Part shown: piece by piece, positions 22,401-28,839 of the stretch
Layout: the number at the start of each line of letters is the position of its first letter
Position numbering within the stretch: position 1 is the first letter of the stretch
Assembly: GCA_903873255.1 (NCBI GenBank)
Contig: CAIQNR010000017.1
Coordinates: 1 to 34,830, forward strand
Length of the DNA: 34,830 bases
Source of the DNA: an uncultured bacterium
Lineage (GTDB): Bacteria > Babelota > Babeliae > Babelales > CAIQNR01
Direction: 5' to 3'
Program-made: the position numbers and the translations under genes
Notes under the pieces: model-generated
Databases searched by the model: none
What the model was told of the DNA's origin: nothing
Seen by the model: only the letters and a program-made list of their open reading frames with translations

Positions 22401-22875
22401 AATCAACTTGTTTATGCACAAGTTCCATTTGGTCTGACATTAATAATTTTGGTATATGGCCGCCAAGGCATGCTGTGGTTATAATGAGACCTTCAGCATG
22501 TTTTTCGAGTATTGCGTAATCGATACGCGGCTTGAAATAAAAGCCTTCTTTAAAAGAAAAAGCGATCAATTTACATAAGTTTCTGTAGCCAACTTCATTT
22601 TGGACTAAAATAATCAAATGATAATATTTGTTATCAACCGATTTTATATTGGCATCTTCACATAAATAGGCTTCCATCCCAATGATTGGTTTGATGCCCG
22701 CCTTTTTACATTTCTGAAAAAATTCAACGGCGCCAAAAATATTACCATGATCGGTAATTGCAAGGGCTTTGAGCTTATGGGTTTTACCATAATCGATAAG
22801 CTTGGTAAGGCTAATTGCCCCATCAAGTAACGAGAACTCTGTATGTAAGTGAAGGTGTGTAAAATGATTTTCCAT
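19438..22875 (-). CDS. dnaE: DNA polymerase III alpha subunit, 1145 aa
   Basis: Replicative polymerase of the C family. The PHP domain (1-about 270) keeps all nine metal ligands known from exonuclease-active versions: H9, H11, D18, H43, E68, H86, C136, D204 and H206, in HLHLHTEFSLLDG, ITDHGN, GMEAY, YYHL, TACLGG and GDCHY. The palm has GPGRGSAAGS (359-368) and the catalytic aspartates in PDIDIDF (D401, D403), with a further conserved FLKMDFLGLKNL. The helix-hairpin-helix and OB-fold (VTLFGLIKSKR, FVQIEDYTSQAELVIFP) follow at the C-terminus. Length and order are typical of DnaE1 (no fused DnaQ-type exonuclease as in PolC). The ribosome site is weak. yebC lies upstream on the same strand, separated by a terminator. 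Confidence 0.97.
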   Translation of the reverse strand: MENHFTHLHLHTEFSLLDGAISLTKLIDYGKTHKLKALAITDHGNIFGAVEFFQKCKKAGIKPIIGMEAYLCEDANIKSVDNKYYHLIILVQNEVGYRNLCKLIAFSFKEGFYFKPRIDYAILEKHAEGLIITTACLGGHIPKLLMSDQMELVHKQVDWFLRVFGKERFYLEVQPEDQDEQKILNQKIFDLAKERDLHVVAAGDCHYPTLDDHEAHEVMLSIQTHGKLNDPSRYSFGECRAFMRSPEEMLSIFSEHPEAVWNTGKIADMCNFEFEMGKLHFPTFQVPAGYTEDSFFSHLSQEGLNKLFSNGFIDESLRTDYQARLDLEVQLIIRMGYVGYFLVVSDFIQWAKRNEIPVGPGRGSAAGSLAAWALQITNIDPIKYNLLFERFLNPERVSMPDIDIDFCIEGREKVIEYVKEKYGHDNVCQIITFGTMMAKGVIKDIARVLSVPFEDANGLTDLIPNQLNISLKEAKEQEPKLQEMINNNPEVARIFHIAERLEGLTRHASKHAAGIVISPERIDDVLPVYIPSKTTDLVAQYAMTELEALGFLKMDFLGLKNLTLIDRAVRMIEKNHGVKINIDMIPLDDPKTFALICAGNTSGVFQLESSGLKEVLRKLQPNKFEDIIAVNALYRPGPLGSGMVDDFIERRHGRQKVIYLLPQLELILEETYGVIVYQEQVIKIASAVAGYSLGEADILRRAMGKKKAEVMAEQGAIFVEKSKSLGVDPKKAQELFDLMAYFAGYGFNKSHSAAYAMIAYQTAYLKANYCAEFMACLLSLEAQNAEKMSFYLEEAKSMDLTIIAPDINRSHIDFTVEKGTLLFGLQGIKNVGQTALHNIIEKRTEKPFLDILDLCTRVDLRTVNKRVLEHLIFAGALDGLPGHRAQKIAELETIIETAIEKKQALATGQMGLFDSPKKKNNEHEAYAFQPLEPWNDKEKLEKELEVVGFYLSAHPLDSYKKQLKRLNISPVQEAFQKSLTVKSLDDFTVTLFGLIKSKRTINTKKGDKMAFVQIEDYTSQAELVIFPSAYKKVERWLESYTVFVVKGNIDLTSTTRCKVLVNDMVPVELFFQEWKSFGGVTLAYTNAEEVHNSDLKSFLPAGKVPLFIQFVENGKTLKIRTAKKVSLQDHHLEELEKNCSITITL

Positions 22876-22982
22876 AGAATGGTAAGTGTACCTATACAGC
22901 TTTTTTGTGCAAGAAATGCATACTAATAATTATTATGGACTCTAGAGCTAAAGATTTTATAGATGGACAATTTTAGTATTCT

Positions 22983-23008
22983 AAAAAAAAGCCGCAGTTA
23001 CGCGGCTT
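22983..23008 (-). terminator. Intrinsic terminator after yebC
   Basis: On the minus strand, AAGCCGCG/GCGGCTT with a short loop is followed by a run of eight T. It lies 22 bases past the yebC stop. Confidence 0.9.
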
Positions 23009-23030
23009 AGTGATTATCTCTTTAAAAATA

Positions 23031-23741
23031 TTATCCAGCATTTGAATAAACGTTTTGTACGTCATCAAGCTCATCAATGGCAGATAAAAATTCCATAACT
23101 TTTTCTTCATCTTCTGATGCAATTGCCATTTTATCTTTTGCAACCCATTCAATTTCTGAAGTTTCAATTTTCATGCCAGATTCAGCAGTTTTATTTTTAA
23201 CAGCTTCAAGATCTTTAAGATCGCAGGTGATAATGCAAAGATCTTCTTCTTTAGAAATATCGTCGATGTTAAAATCAATGAGAGCTTCAAGAAGTTGATC
23301 TTCTGAAAGTGTCCCAGTTGCTTTGACAACACCTTTTTTATTAAACATCCAACTTACAGAACCATTTTCTCCAATGGTTCCACCTTTACGTGAAAAGCAG
23401 TGGCGAAGTTCTGCAATAGCTCTATTTTTATTGTCGGTTAACATTTCAACCATTACAGCTGTACCAGCTGGTCCATGGCCTTCATACATTTGGCTTTCGT
23501 ATGAAATACCAGGAAGTTCGCCGGTTCCTTTTTGAATTGCGCGCTTGATGTTATCAAGAGGCATATTAAGATGGCGTGCCTTTTCTACAAGTGTTCGTAG
23601 GCGTGGATTGCTTGGAATATCGCCAGATTCTTTGGCACATACCGTCATTTCTTTGCTTAATTTAGTAAATGCTTTACCGCGTGAGGCATCTTCTTTTGCT
23701 TTTTTATGCTTAATATTGGCCCATTTTGAATGACCTGACAT
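23031..23741 (-). CDS. yebC: YebC/PmpR (TACO1) family protein, 236 aa
   Basis: Widely conserved protein long annotated as a transcriptional regulator and more recently linked to translation of difficult stretches; its role here cannot be fixed from sequence. The family start MSGHSKWANIKHKKAKEDASRG is intact (split here: MSGHSKWANIK, HKKAKEDASRGKAF), as are ARHLNMPLDNIKRAIQKGTG at about residue 52, the YEGHGPAGTAVMVE motif near 83 and the GSVSWMFNKKGV motif near 127. The length is normal. The ribosome site AAGGAG is strong. It starts 21 bases after the ruvB stop, so the two are probably one operon, echoing the common yebC-ruvCAB neighbourhood. Confidence 0.95.
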   Translation of the reverse strand: MSGHSKWANIKHKKAKEDASRGKAFTKLSKEMTVCAKESGDIPSNPRLRTLVEKARHLNMPLDNIKRAIQKGTGELPGISYESQMYEGHGPAGTAVMVEMLTDNKNRAIAELRHCFSRKGGTIGENGSVSWMFNKKGVVKATGTLSEDQLLEALIDFNIDDISKEEDLCIITCDLKDLEAVKNKTAESGMKIETSEIEWVAKDKMAIASEDEEKVMEFLSAIDELDDVQNVYSNAG

Positions 23742-23762
23742 GTTCGAACTCCTTAGTGGATG

Positions 23763-24782
23763 TTATATCAATGTATTTTGCCCAAAATATTTCTTTTGTA
23801 GAAAAGGTAGCTTTTTATACGAAATTTGTCGACCCCGAGCTGTTTTTTCTAGATATCCTTCGCGCAGTAAAAATGGTTCGTAGACATCTTCTATGGTTTC
23901 TTTATCTTCTCCAATCAGTGATGCAAGTGTTTCTAGTCCGACTGGTCCTCCAGCGCAATGTTCAATAATTTTGCGTAAAATAAGATTATCAACGGTAGAA
24001 AGTCCGTCTTCATCAATGCCTAAAAAGTCGAGCGCTTTACGTGTAATAACGGTATCTATGGTGGTAATATTTTGTACTTGAGCAAAATCGCGGACGCGGC
24101 GAATAATTTTTTTTGCAATTCTGGGAGTGCCGCGAGAAGATTTTCCGATATATAATGCGGCTGCGGGGTCAAGCCTTAGGCCAAGAAAGCCAGCGCTTTG
24201 AAGTACAATTTTTTGTAGATCTTCATTTGTATAAAATTCAAGACGTTCGGTAATACCAAAACGGCTGCGCAGTGGAGCTGAAAGTTTACCACTTTGTGTT
24301 GTTGCGCCAATCAGGGTAAACGGATGAAGAGGGAGATTGATCGATTTTGCGCCGGCACCTTGGCCGATAATAATATCAACTCTAAAATGTTCCATAGCGC
24401 TATATAAAACTTCTTCCACAATAATGGGCATGCGGTGAATTTCATCAATAAAAAGAATATCTCGGGGTTCAAGGCTGGAAAGTATTGCTACTAAGTCACC
24501 TGTTCGCTCCATCATAGGACCGCTACAAATTTTGATATTAACCTTCATAATCTGCGCCATAATTTGAGAAAGCGTTGTTTTTCCAAGGCCTGGAGGCCCA
24601 AACAAGAGCATATGGTCAAGTGCTTCTTTGCGCATATGAGCAGCTTGCGTATAAATAGTTAATTTCTCTTTGAGAGCTTCTTGTCCTAAATAGTCATCAA
24701 AACAGCGAGGAATAAAATCATATTGCTGTTCTTCAGGTGTTTCTTGCATCATAATAATTTCAAGAGGTTCTTTGTGGTCCAT
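23763..24782 (-). CDS. ruvB: Holliday junction branch-migration ATPase RuvB, 339 aa
   Basis: Hexameric AAA+ motor that drives branch migration together with RuvA. Walker A GPPGLGKT is at 62-69, Walker B LFIDEIHR at about 110-117, the sensor segment IGATTQSGKLSAPLRSRFG at about 158-176 with the arginine finger, and the winged-helix DNA-binding end GLETLASLIGEDKETIEDVYEPFLL. Length and order are standard. The chosen ATG has only a modest ribosome site (AAGG); the MM pair at residues 11-12 is an alternative start that would keep all motifs. It is followed by yebC. Neither ruvA nor ruvC is in the window. Confidence 0.97.
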   Translation of the reverse strand: MDHKEPLEIIMMQETPEEQQYDFIPRCFDDYLGQEALKEKLTIYTQAAHMRKEALDHMLLFGPPGLGKTTLSQIMAQIMKVNIKICSGPMMERTGDLVAILSSLEPRDILFIDEIHRMPIIVEEVLYSAMEHFRVDIIIGQGAGAKSINLPLHPFTLIGATTQSGKLSAPLRSRFGITERLEFYTNEDLQKIVLQSAGFLGLRLDPAAALYIGKSSRGTPRIAKKIIRRVRDFAQVQNITTIDTVITRKALDFLGIDEDGLSTVDNLILRKIIEHCAGGPVGLETLASLIGEDKETIEDVYEPFLLREGYLEKTARGRQISYKKLPFLQKKYFGQNTLI

Positions 24783-24959
24783 GGTATATGCCTTTTTTAA
24801 AATGAATTCAAAAGTAAGTTTATGTCATTTTTTCTTTTTGCCAAACCATCTTCGCTTTATTTATTTAAAAAATGTTTGAATTTTTTAATAGTATTGCAAT
24901 TTGAAATATTGTGATGATAGTATTAAAGGTGAAGATTTTACAAAATCAGGGGAAAAAGT

Positions 24960-25634
24960 ATGAAAAAAAGTATACCATTTTTAGTTTTAAGTTTTATTGT
25001 ATTTGATCTAAATGTTTCTTCAAAAAGAAAATCAGATCAATTAACGTTACTTTCATTTAATGATGATGGATATGCTGTTTATTTTAATAAAAAAAATCAA
25101 CCAGTAAAGTATGAAGATGGCGGTGATCTTGGTTATGACGATGAAGGCCATATTATAATCTATGATAAAGAAAAGACTGAACCTTTAGGGTACATCATGG
25201 AAAATGGTGATGGAGAGTATGAATTTTATGAGTATGAAGAAGAAAATACTGGCGATGAGCAAGAAGAAGGTGGTTTGATAAGTAATACAGCCGCAGTTGC
25301 TAAAAGTTCACTTTCTGGATTTGCAAAATTAGGTAAAAAAATAGGAAATATTTTTTGGTGGCCAAAAAAAGAAAAAGGTCCAACCCCATTACAACAATTG
25401 CAATTGGCACAAGTAGCAATTGTTCAGCAGCAAATTGTACAACAACAACAGTTAGAGCAACAAAGGCTGGAAAAAGAAAAAAAAGAACAAAGTAAAAAAA
25501 TAAAAAATAAACCAAAGTCAGTGAAAATAGATACTTCATATGAAAATGATAAAAAAATACAGCAAGAAAAAGAAGAAAATCAAGAAGTTGAGGGTGAAAA
25601 TTCTGAAGATAAAGTAAGAGATAAAAATGATTAA
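24960..25634 (+). CDS. Exported protein with acidic repeats and Gln-rich coiled coil, 224 aa
   Basis: Not recognised. The ribosome site AGGGG is about seven bases before ATG. Residues 1-20 form a hydrophobic signal peptide or anchor (SIPFLVLSFIVFDLNVSS). Residues 28-95 hold two or three similar acidic and aromatic units (FNDDGYAVYFNKKNQPV, then YDDEGHIIIYDKEKTEP, then ENGDGEYEFYEY). These look like short beta repeats of the DG-x4-Y kind. After a small hydrophobic patch (about 115-135) come a Gln-rich coiled coil (QQLQLAQVAIVQQQIVQQQQ) and a Lys/Glu-rich tail. It overlaps the next gene by eight bases, so the two form an operon. Confidence 0.75.
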   Translation: MKKSIPFLVLSFIVFDLNVSSKRKSDQLTLLSFNDDGYAVYFNKKNQPVKYEDGGDLGYDDEGHIIIYDKEKTEPLGYIMENGDGEYEFYEYEEENTGDEQEEGGLISNTAAVAKSSLSGFAKLGKKIGNIFWWPKKEKGPTPLQQLQLAQVAIVQQQIVQQQQLEQQRLEKEKKEQSKKIKNKPKSVKIDTSYENDKKIQQEKEENQEVEGENSEDKVRDKND

Positions 25635-26004
25635 TAAAAAGAGTTTTTTTACATTACTTTTTATAAATATTTTTTTTAGTACTGTGCGTACTGCAGATTA
25701 TGCTGCCATGATTGCGTATAAAGCATGGGAAACCTATGCTCATAATGAGGCTCAGAAACTCAAGGAAGCAGAAAGAATTAAAAAAATAAAAAATTTACCT
25801 AAAAAACCTGTACAAAAAGTATCAGTTAAATCAAAAAAAGGTAAACCAGCAGTTAAAAAAACTCCTCAGCGGCGAGCTGCTTATGATGATGAGTATGACG
25901 ATCAATTATTTGATGATCTATCTCACAGCGATAATGATGCATATGAAACAGAAAATAATGACGTATCGGATTTTGATAGAGAAGAAGCTGTTGAATCCGA
26001 TTAG
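25627..26004 (+). CDS. Secreted protein with basic middle and acidic tail, 125 aa
   Basis: Not recognised. The signal peptide is residues 1-22 (SFFTLLFINIFFSTVRT, cleaved near ADYAAM). A short helix (MIAYKAWETYAHNEAQKLKE) is followed by a strongly basic, Pro-containing stretch at about 50-85 (KKPVQKVSVKSKKGKPAVKK) and then a strongly acidic end (DDEYDDQLFDDLSHSDNDAY). The opposite charges suggest a disordered linker protein. It is translationally coupled to the 24960 gene through an eight-base overlap. Its stop codon directly abuts the rodA stop. Confidence 0.75.
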   Translation: MINKKSFFTLLFINIFFSTVRTADYAAMIAYKAWETYAHNEAQKLKEAERIKKIKNLPKKPVQKVSVKSKKGKPAVKKTPQRRAAYDDEYDDQLFDDLSHSDNDAYETENNDVSDFDREEAVESD

Positions 26005-27099
26005 TTAAAAAATTCTCATAACAATACCTTGAATCCATCCCAAACTTGCCAGTGTTATCCATAAAGCAGTTACACCATAACTCATCAGTGGTAGTGGAAT
26101 GCCAACAATGGGTAGAAGCCCGCACACCATCCCGGTATTAATTGCTGCAGAGAGTGCAATAGGAATGAGTAGACCGATTCCAAGAAGTTGCCCAAAAAAT
26201 GTTTTAACATAATCAAGCCGGTACATAATTCTAAAAAACAACAAAAGATATAAAATAATTAATCCAGTTGCCCCAATGAATCCCCATTCTTCGCAGAGCA
26301 CAGAAAAGATAAAGTCGGTGCGGCTTTCTGGTAAAAAAAGTAATTTATTTTGTGTGCCATTTCCAAATCCTTTTCCTTCTAATTTGCCTGAGCCGATTGC
26401 AATTTTTGATTGTTCAATTTGATACCGTTCTTTAAGTGCATTTCCTTCACCTAAAAAAACCATAATTCTTTGTTTTTGATAGGGTTTAAGTACATGCCAT
26501 CCAAGCGGGGTAACGAGCATGCTAAAAAGTATTCCCCAATAAAAAAAACGTTTACCAATTCCTGCAAGCCATAACATAATAAGTCCCGATGCAAAAAGAA
26601 TAATTGCAGTTCCTAAATCAGGTTGTTTTAAAACTAATATGCTACTGAATCCAAGCATGCCAAGTATGGGTAAAAAGCTATCCATAGTATAAAGTGGGAC
26701 GTCGTTTTCTGAATATAAATAGTAGGTTATAAATGCAGGGAAAAATAATTTTGCAACTTCAGATGGTTGGAATTTTACAAATTTAAGATCAATCCAGCGC
26801 TGTGCTCCCATACCAATTTTCCCTTTAATGAGAGTAAAGACGAGTGCAAAAAGTACAAGAAAATAAATGAAATATCCAATGCGACATAGCGTTCTGTAAT
26901 CGGTAAAACAAAAAATAAAATAAAGTACAAATCCAGAGGCGAGTCCGAATAGTTGTTTTTTAAAGTAGATTGAATAAGGAATGGCATTTGTGCTTGTAGC
27001 ACTGTAAACAAACGCAAGGCCTATTGAAGCGATAGCGATGGTCAGAATAAAACTGATCCAATCAAAGTACATAAGATAACGGCGATCAATAGAAATCAT
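26005..27099 (-). CDS. rodA: SEDS-family peptidoglycan glycosyltransferase RodA, 364 aa
   Basis: Polytopic membrane enzyme that polymerises lipid II into glycan strands for cell elongation, together with a class B penicillin-binding protein. About ten membrane segments are visible. Family motifs: GAQRWIDLKFVKFQPSEVAKL at about 98-118, KQPDLGTAIILFASG at about 158, PESRTDFIFSVLCEEWGF with the catalytic D262, and the final GIPLPLMSYGVTALW. The last motif has GV where most members have GG. It starts three bases after the stop of the 27103 gene, so the two share a transcript. RodA is preferred over FtsW on length and the GAQRWI/QPSE context; without its PBP partner in view this is not certain. 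It implies that the organism makes peptidoglycan. Confidence 0.9.
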   Translation of the reverse strand: MISIDRRYLMYFDWISFILTIAIASIGLAFVYSATSTNAIPYSIYFKKQLFGLASGFVLYFIFCFTDYRTLCRIGYFIYFLVLFALVFTLIKGKIGMGAQRWIDLKFVKFQPSEVAKLFFPAFITYYLYSENDVPLYTMDSFLPILGMLGFSSILVLKQPDLGTAIILFASGLIMLWLAGIGKRFFYWGILFSMLVTPLGWHVLKPYQKQRIMVFLGEGNALKERYQIEQSKIAIGSGKLEGKGFGNGTQNKLLFLPESRTDFIFSVLCEEWGFIGATGLIILYLLLFFRIMYRLDYVKTFFGQLLGIGLLIPIALSAAINTGMVCGLLPIVGIPLPLMSYGVTALWITLASLGWIQGIVMRIF

Positions 27100-27102
27100 G
27101 GT

Positions 27103-27555
27103 TTATTTATCAGTAAAAAATGATTGAATAGAGCTTTGAACAGTTCTTACTGTGGATGTAAAGGGCTCAAATTGTGCATCATTATAAAAATAATGTAATT
27201 GTTCAAATCTATCTTGAATAAGTTGTTCTTTAGACGATGGTTCATTTTTCCATTCAAAAAATTTTTTAAAATCAGGTTCTTGGCTAAAGCATTCCCATTC
27301 GTATGGGGTACGAGTCTGGTAAGCAGCTTGAACAAATTGATTTCTTATCCCAGTAAATATAAGAAGAGTATCTTTTTTTTGTGCAGTAAATTTAAAATCT
27401 TTTGCTGTAATAGATAATGTTTGAGATGAGTCGGATTCAGATGTTAATGTAATAGTATATATTTTTTTAGGATCTGTTTTTGATGGGATGTTGATTGATG
27501 CTGCTTGTAATTGAAAAACAAGAAATAAAGACAAAAAAAATCTTAAATAATTCAT
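27103..27555 (-). CDS. Exported protein of unknown function encoded with rodA, 150 aa
   Basis: Not recognised. The signal peptide is residues 1-18 (LRFFLSLFLVFQLQA, cleaved before ASINIP). Residues 20-75 are strand-like (YTITLTSESDSSQTLSITAK, then DTLLIFTGIRN) and the C-terminal half is helical and aromatic (DRFEQLHYFYNDAQFEPF). It lies three bases before rodA on the same strand, so the two are co-expressed. A role in the periplasm near the cell-wall elongation machinery is a reasonable guess (inference). Confidence 0.75.
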   Translation of the reverse strand: MNYLRFFLSLFLVFQLQAASINIPSKTDPKKIYTITLTSESDSSQTLSITAKDFKFTAQKKDTLLIFTGIRNQFVQAAYQTRTPYEWECFSQEPDFKKFFEWKNEPSSKEQLIQDRFEQLHYFYNDAQFEPFTSTVRTVQSSIQSFFTDK

Positions 27556-27630
27556 ATTAGTATCCTTGCGTAGAGATGATTAATAATGAACAGAAAGATA
27601 GTGATTTTTTGTTTGTTTGTCGAATTAAAA

Positions 27631-27657
27631 GAAGAAAGGGAGCACAGATGCTCCCTT
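27631..27657 (-). terminator. Intrinsic terminator after the 27706 gene
   Basis: On the minus strand, AAGGGAGCA pairs with TGCTCCCTT over a 4-base loop and is followed by a pyrimidine-rich tail (TCTTCTTTT). It lies about 50 bases past the stop. Confidence 0.75.
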
Positions 27658-27705
27658 AAGAATTGTATATCTTAAAAATGATGATTATAAGGTCTTTTGA
27701 CAGTA

Positions 27706-28329
27706 TTAATCTACTGAATGATTGTGTTGTGGAAGTTTCGTTGGCATATCCCATAGATTTTTAGCAAATGGAAGCATGACCGATGTTGTTTTTTGTTGCA
27801 ATCTATGACTTGAAGAATTTAATGGATTAGATGATCTATAAATAAAAGCAGCAAGAATTTTTGATGAGTTGTTTTTCTTAAAGGAAGATATTAATATTCT
27901 GCCATAGCTTTTATTATAAAGTTGCTGTGCAAGGTTATGTAATAATTGTGAGTGATTTAAATGATCTGTTCTGTATAAAGTAAAATTTTTACCATTAAAA
28001 GGGAAAAAATGGTCATGAAAAGCTGTCAAGCGAAGTAAACTACCAGATGGAGCTCTTGAGCAGTTTTTAATTTTTAATGTAATACCATGAGACATTGATA
28101 AAGTACCAATTTCAGCTGCATCAAAGCCTGTTTCAATAGCAATATCATCTTCTATGGCTTGCATGAGTTCTGCATGTTCTTTTTTTTCTCGTTCCTGATT
28201 TATTAATTGGTCTAATGATAATAATGTATTAACGGTGACTTGTTTATCGGGTGAAATTATATCTAAATTCATCGAAAAAAGAGAAGTGTTCATAGTTGTT
28301 AGAGTGAGTATAAGACTGATTTTTTTCAT
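27706..28329 (-). CDS. Secreted protein of unknown function, 207 aa
   Basis: Not recognised. The signal peptide is about residues 1-19 (ISLILTLTTMNTSLFS). A charged helix (LINQEREKKEHAELMQAIED) at about 43-62 is followed by a more compact, mixed region (about 75-175) with SGSLLRLTAFHDHFFPFNGK and SYGRILISSFKKNNS. The C-terminus is Ser- and His-rich with no known motif. It is a single gene with its own terminator, between the rodA operon and the tRNA-Pro/tRNA-His pair. Confidence 0.75.
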   Translation of the reverse strand: MKKISLILTLTTMNTSLFSMNLDIISPDKQVTVNTLLSLDQLINQEREKKEHAELMQAIEDDIAIETGFDAAEIGTLSMSHGITLKIKNCSRAPSGSLLRLTAFHDHFFPFNGKNFTLYRTDHLNHSQLLHNLAQQLYNKSYGRILISSFKKNNSSKILAAFIYRSSNPLNSSSHRLQQKTTSVMLPFAKNLWDMPTKLPQHNHSVD

Positions 28330-28500
28330 AAAAAATTCCTGAGATATGAAGTATTTTATTTAGTATTGATTCTAATTGTAAATGTAATTATCGTTTTTTC
28401 AAGAAATAAAAACAAAGAATGAGGGATAGTTCAGAAGGGTTTTTTGGAAACGGAAAGAATATTTTAGAGGAGTTTTTTTAAAATAGATTTGTAAAAAAAA

Positions 28501-28576
28501 TGGTCGGGATGGCCAGATTCGAACTGACGACCCCTCGCTCCCAAAGCGAGTGCGCTACCAGCTGCGCCACATCCCG
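28501..28576 (-). tRNA. tRNA-Pro (TGG)
   Basis: Minus-strand cloverleaf of 76 bases: acceptor CGGGATG/CATCCCG, discriminator A and encoded CCA. The anticodon loop TTTGGGA gives TGG and the T-loop is TTCGAAT. It lies 18 bases downstream of tRNA-His in the same transcript. Confidence 0.96.
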
Positions 28577-28594
28577 ACGTATTTTTTATTCTTT

Positions 28595-28671
28595 TGGGGT
28601 GAGTGGTGGGGGTCGAACCCACGACCCTCGGAACCACAACCCGATGCTCTGCCAACTGAGCTACACTCACC
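28595..28671 (-). tRNA. tRNA-His (GTG)
   Basis: Minus-strand cloverleaf of 77 bases, including the extra G at position -1 opposite discriminator C73, the histidine identity pair. The acceptor is GTGAGTG/CACTCAC with an encoded CCA. The anticodon loop TTGTGGT gives GTG. Confidence 0.96.
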
Positions 28672-28719
28672 AACTCAAAAAACTAGCTTAAAACTTATCA
28701 TTTTAAGAAGATGATTTCT

Positions 28720-28747
28720 ATTATAAGCATGTTTATCTAAAAAGCAA
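28720..28747 (-). promoter_or_regulatory. Promoter of the tRNA-His/tRNA-Pro pair
   Basis: On the minus strand, a perfect -10 TATAAT (28720-28725) lies 16 bases from a weak -35 TTGCTT (28742-28747), about 50 bases upstream of tRNA-His. Confidence 0.5.
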
Positions 28748-28839
28748 AGCGGAATTTTAAATTTCTGGTACAGTGATTCATAAGATAGATTCATTCTTTT
28801 TTCTTTTGCAAAGGTCTCTGCCTAAAGAGGTTACGTATC

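Noticed and set aside
28464-28691. Open frames on both strands around 28.5 kb
   Set aside because: Both are translations of the tRNA-Pro and tRNA-His genes.
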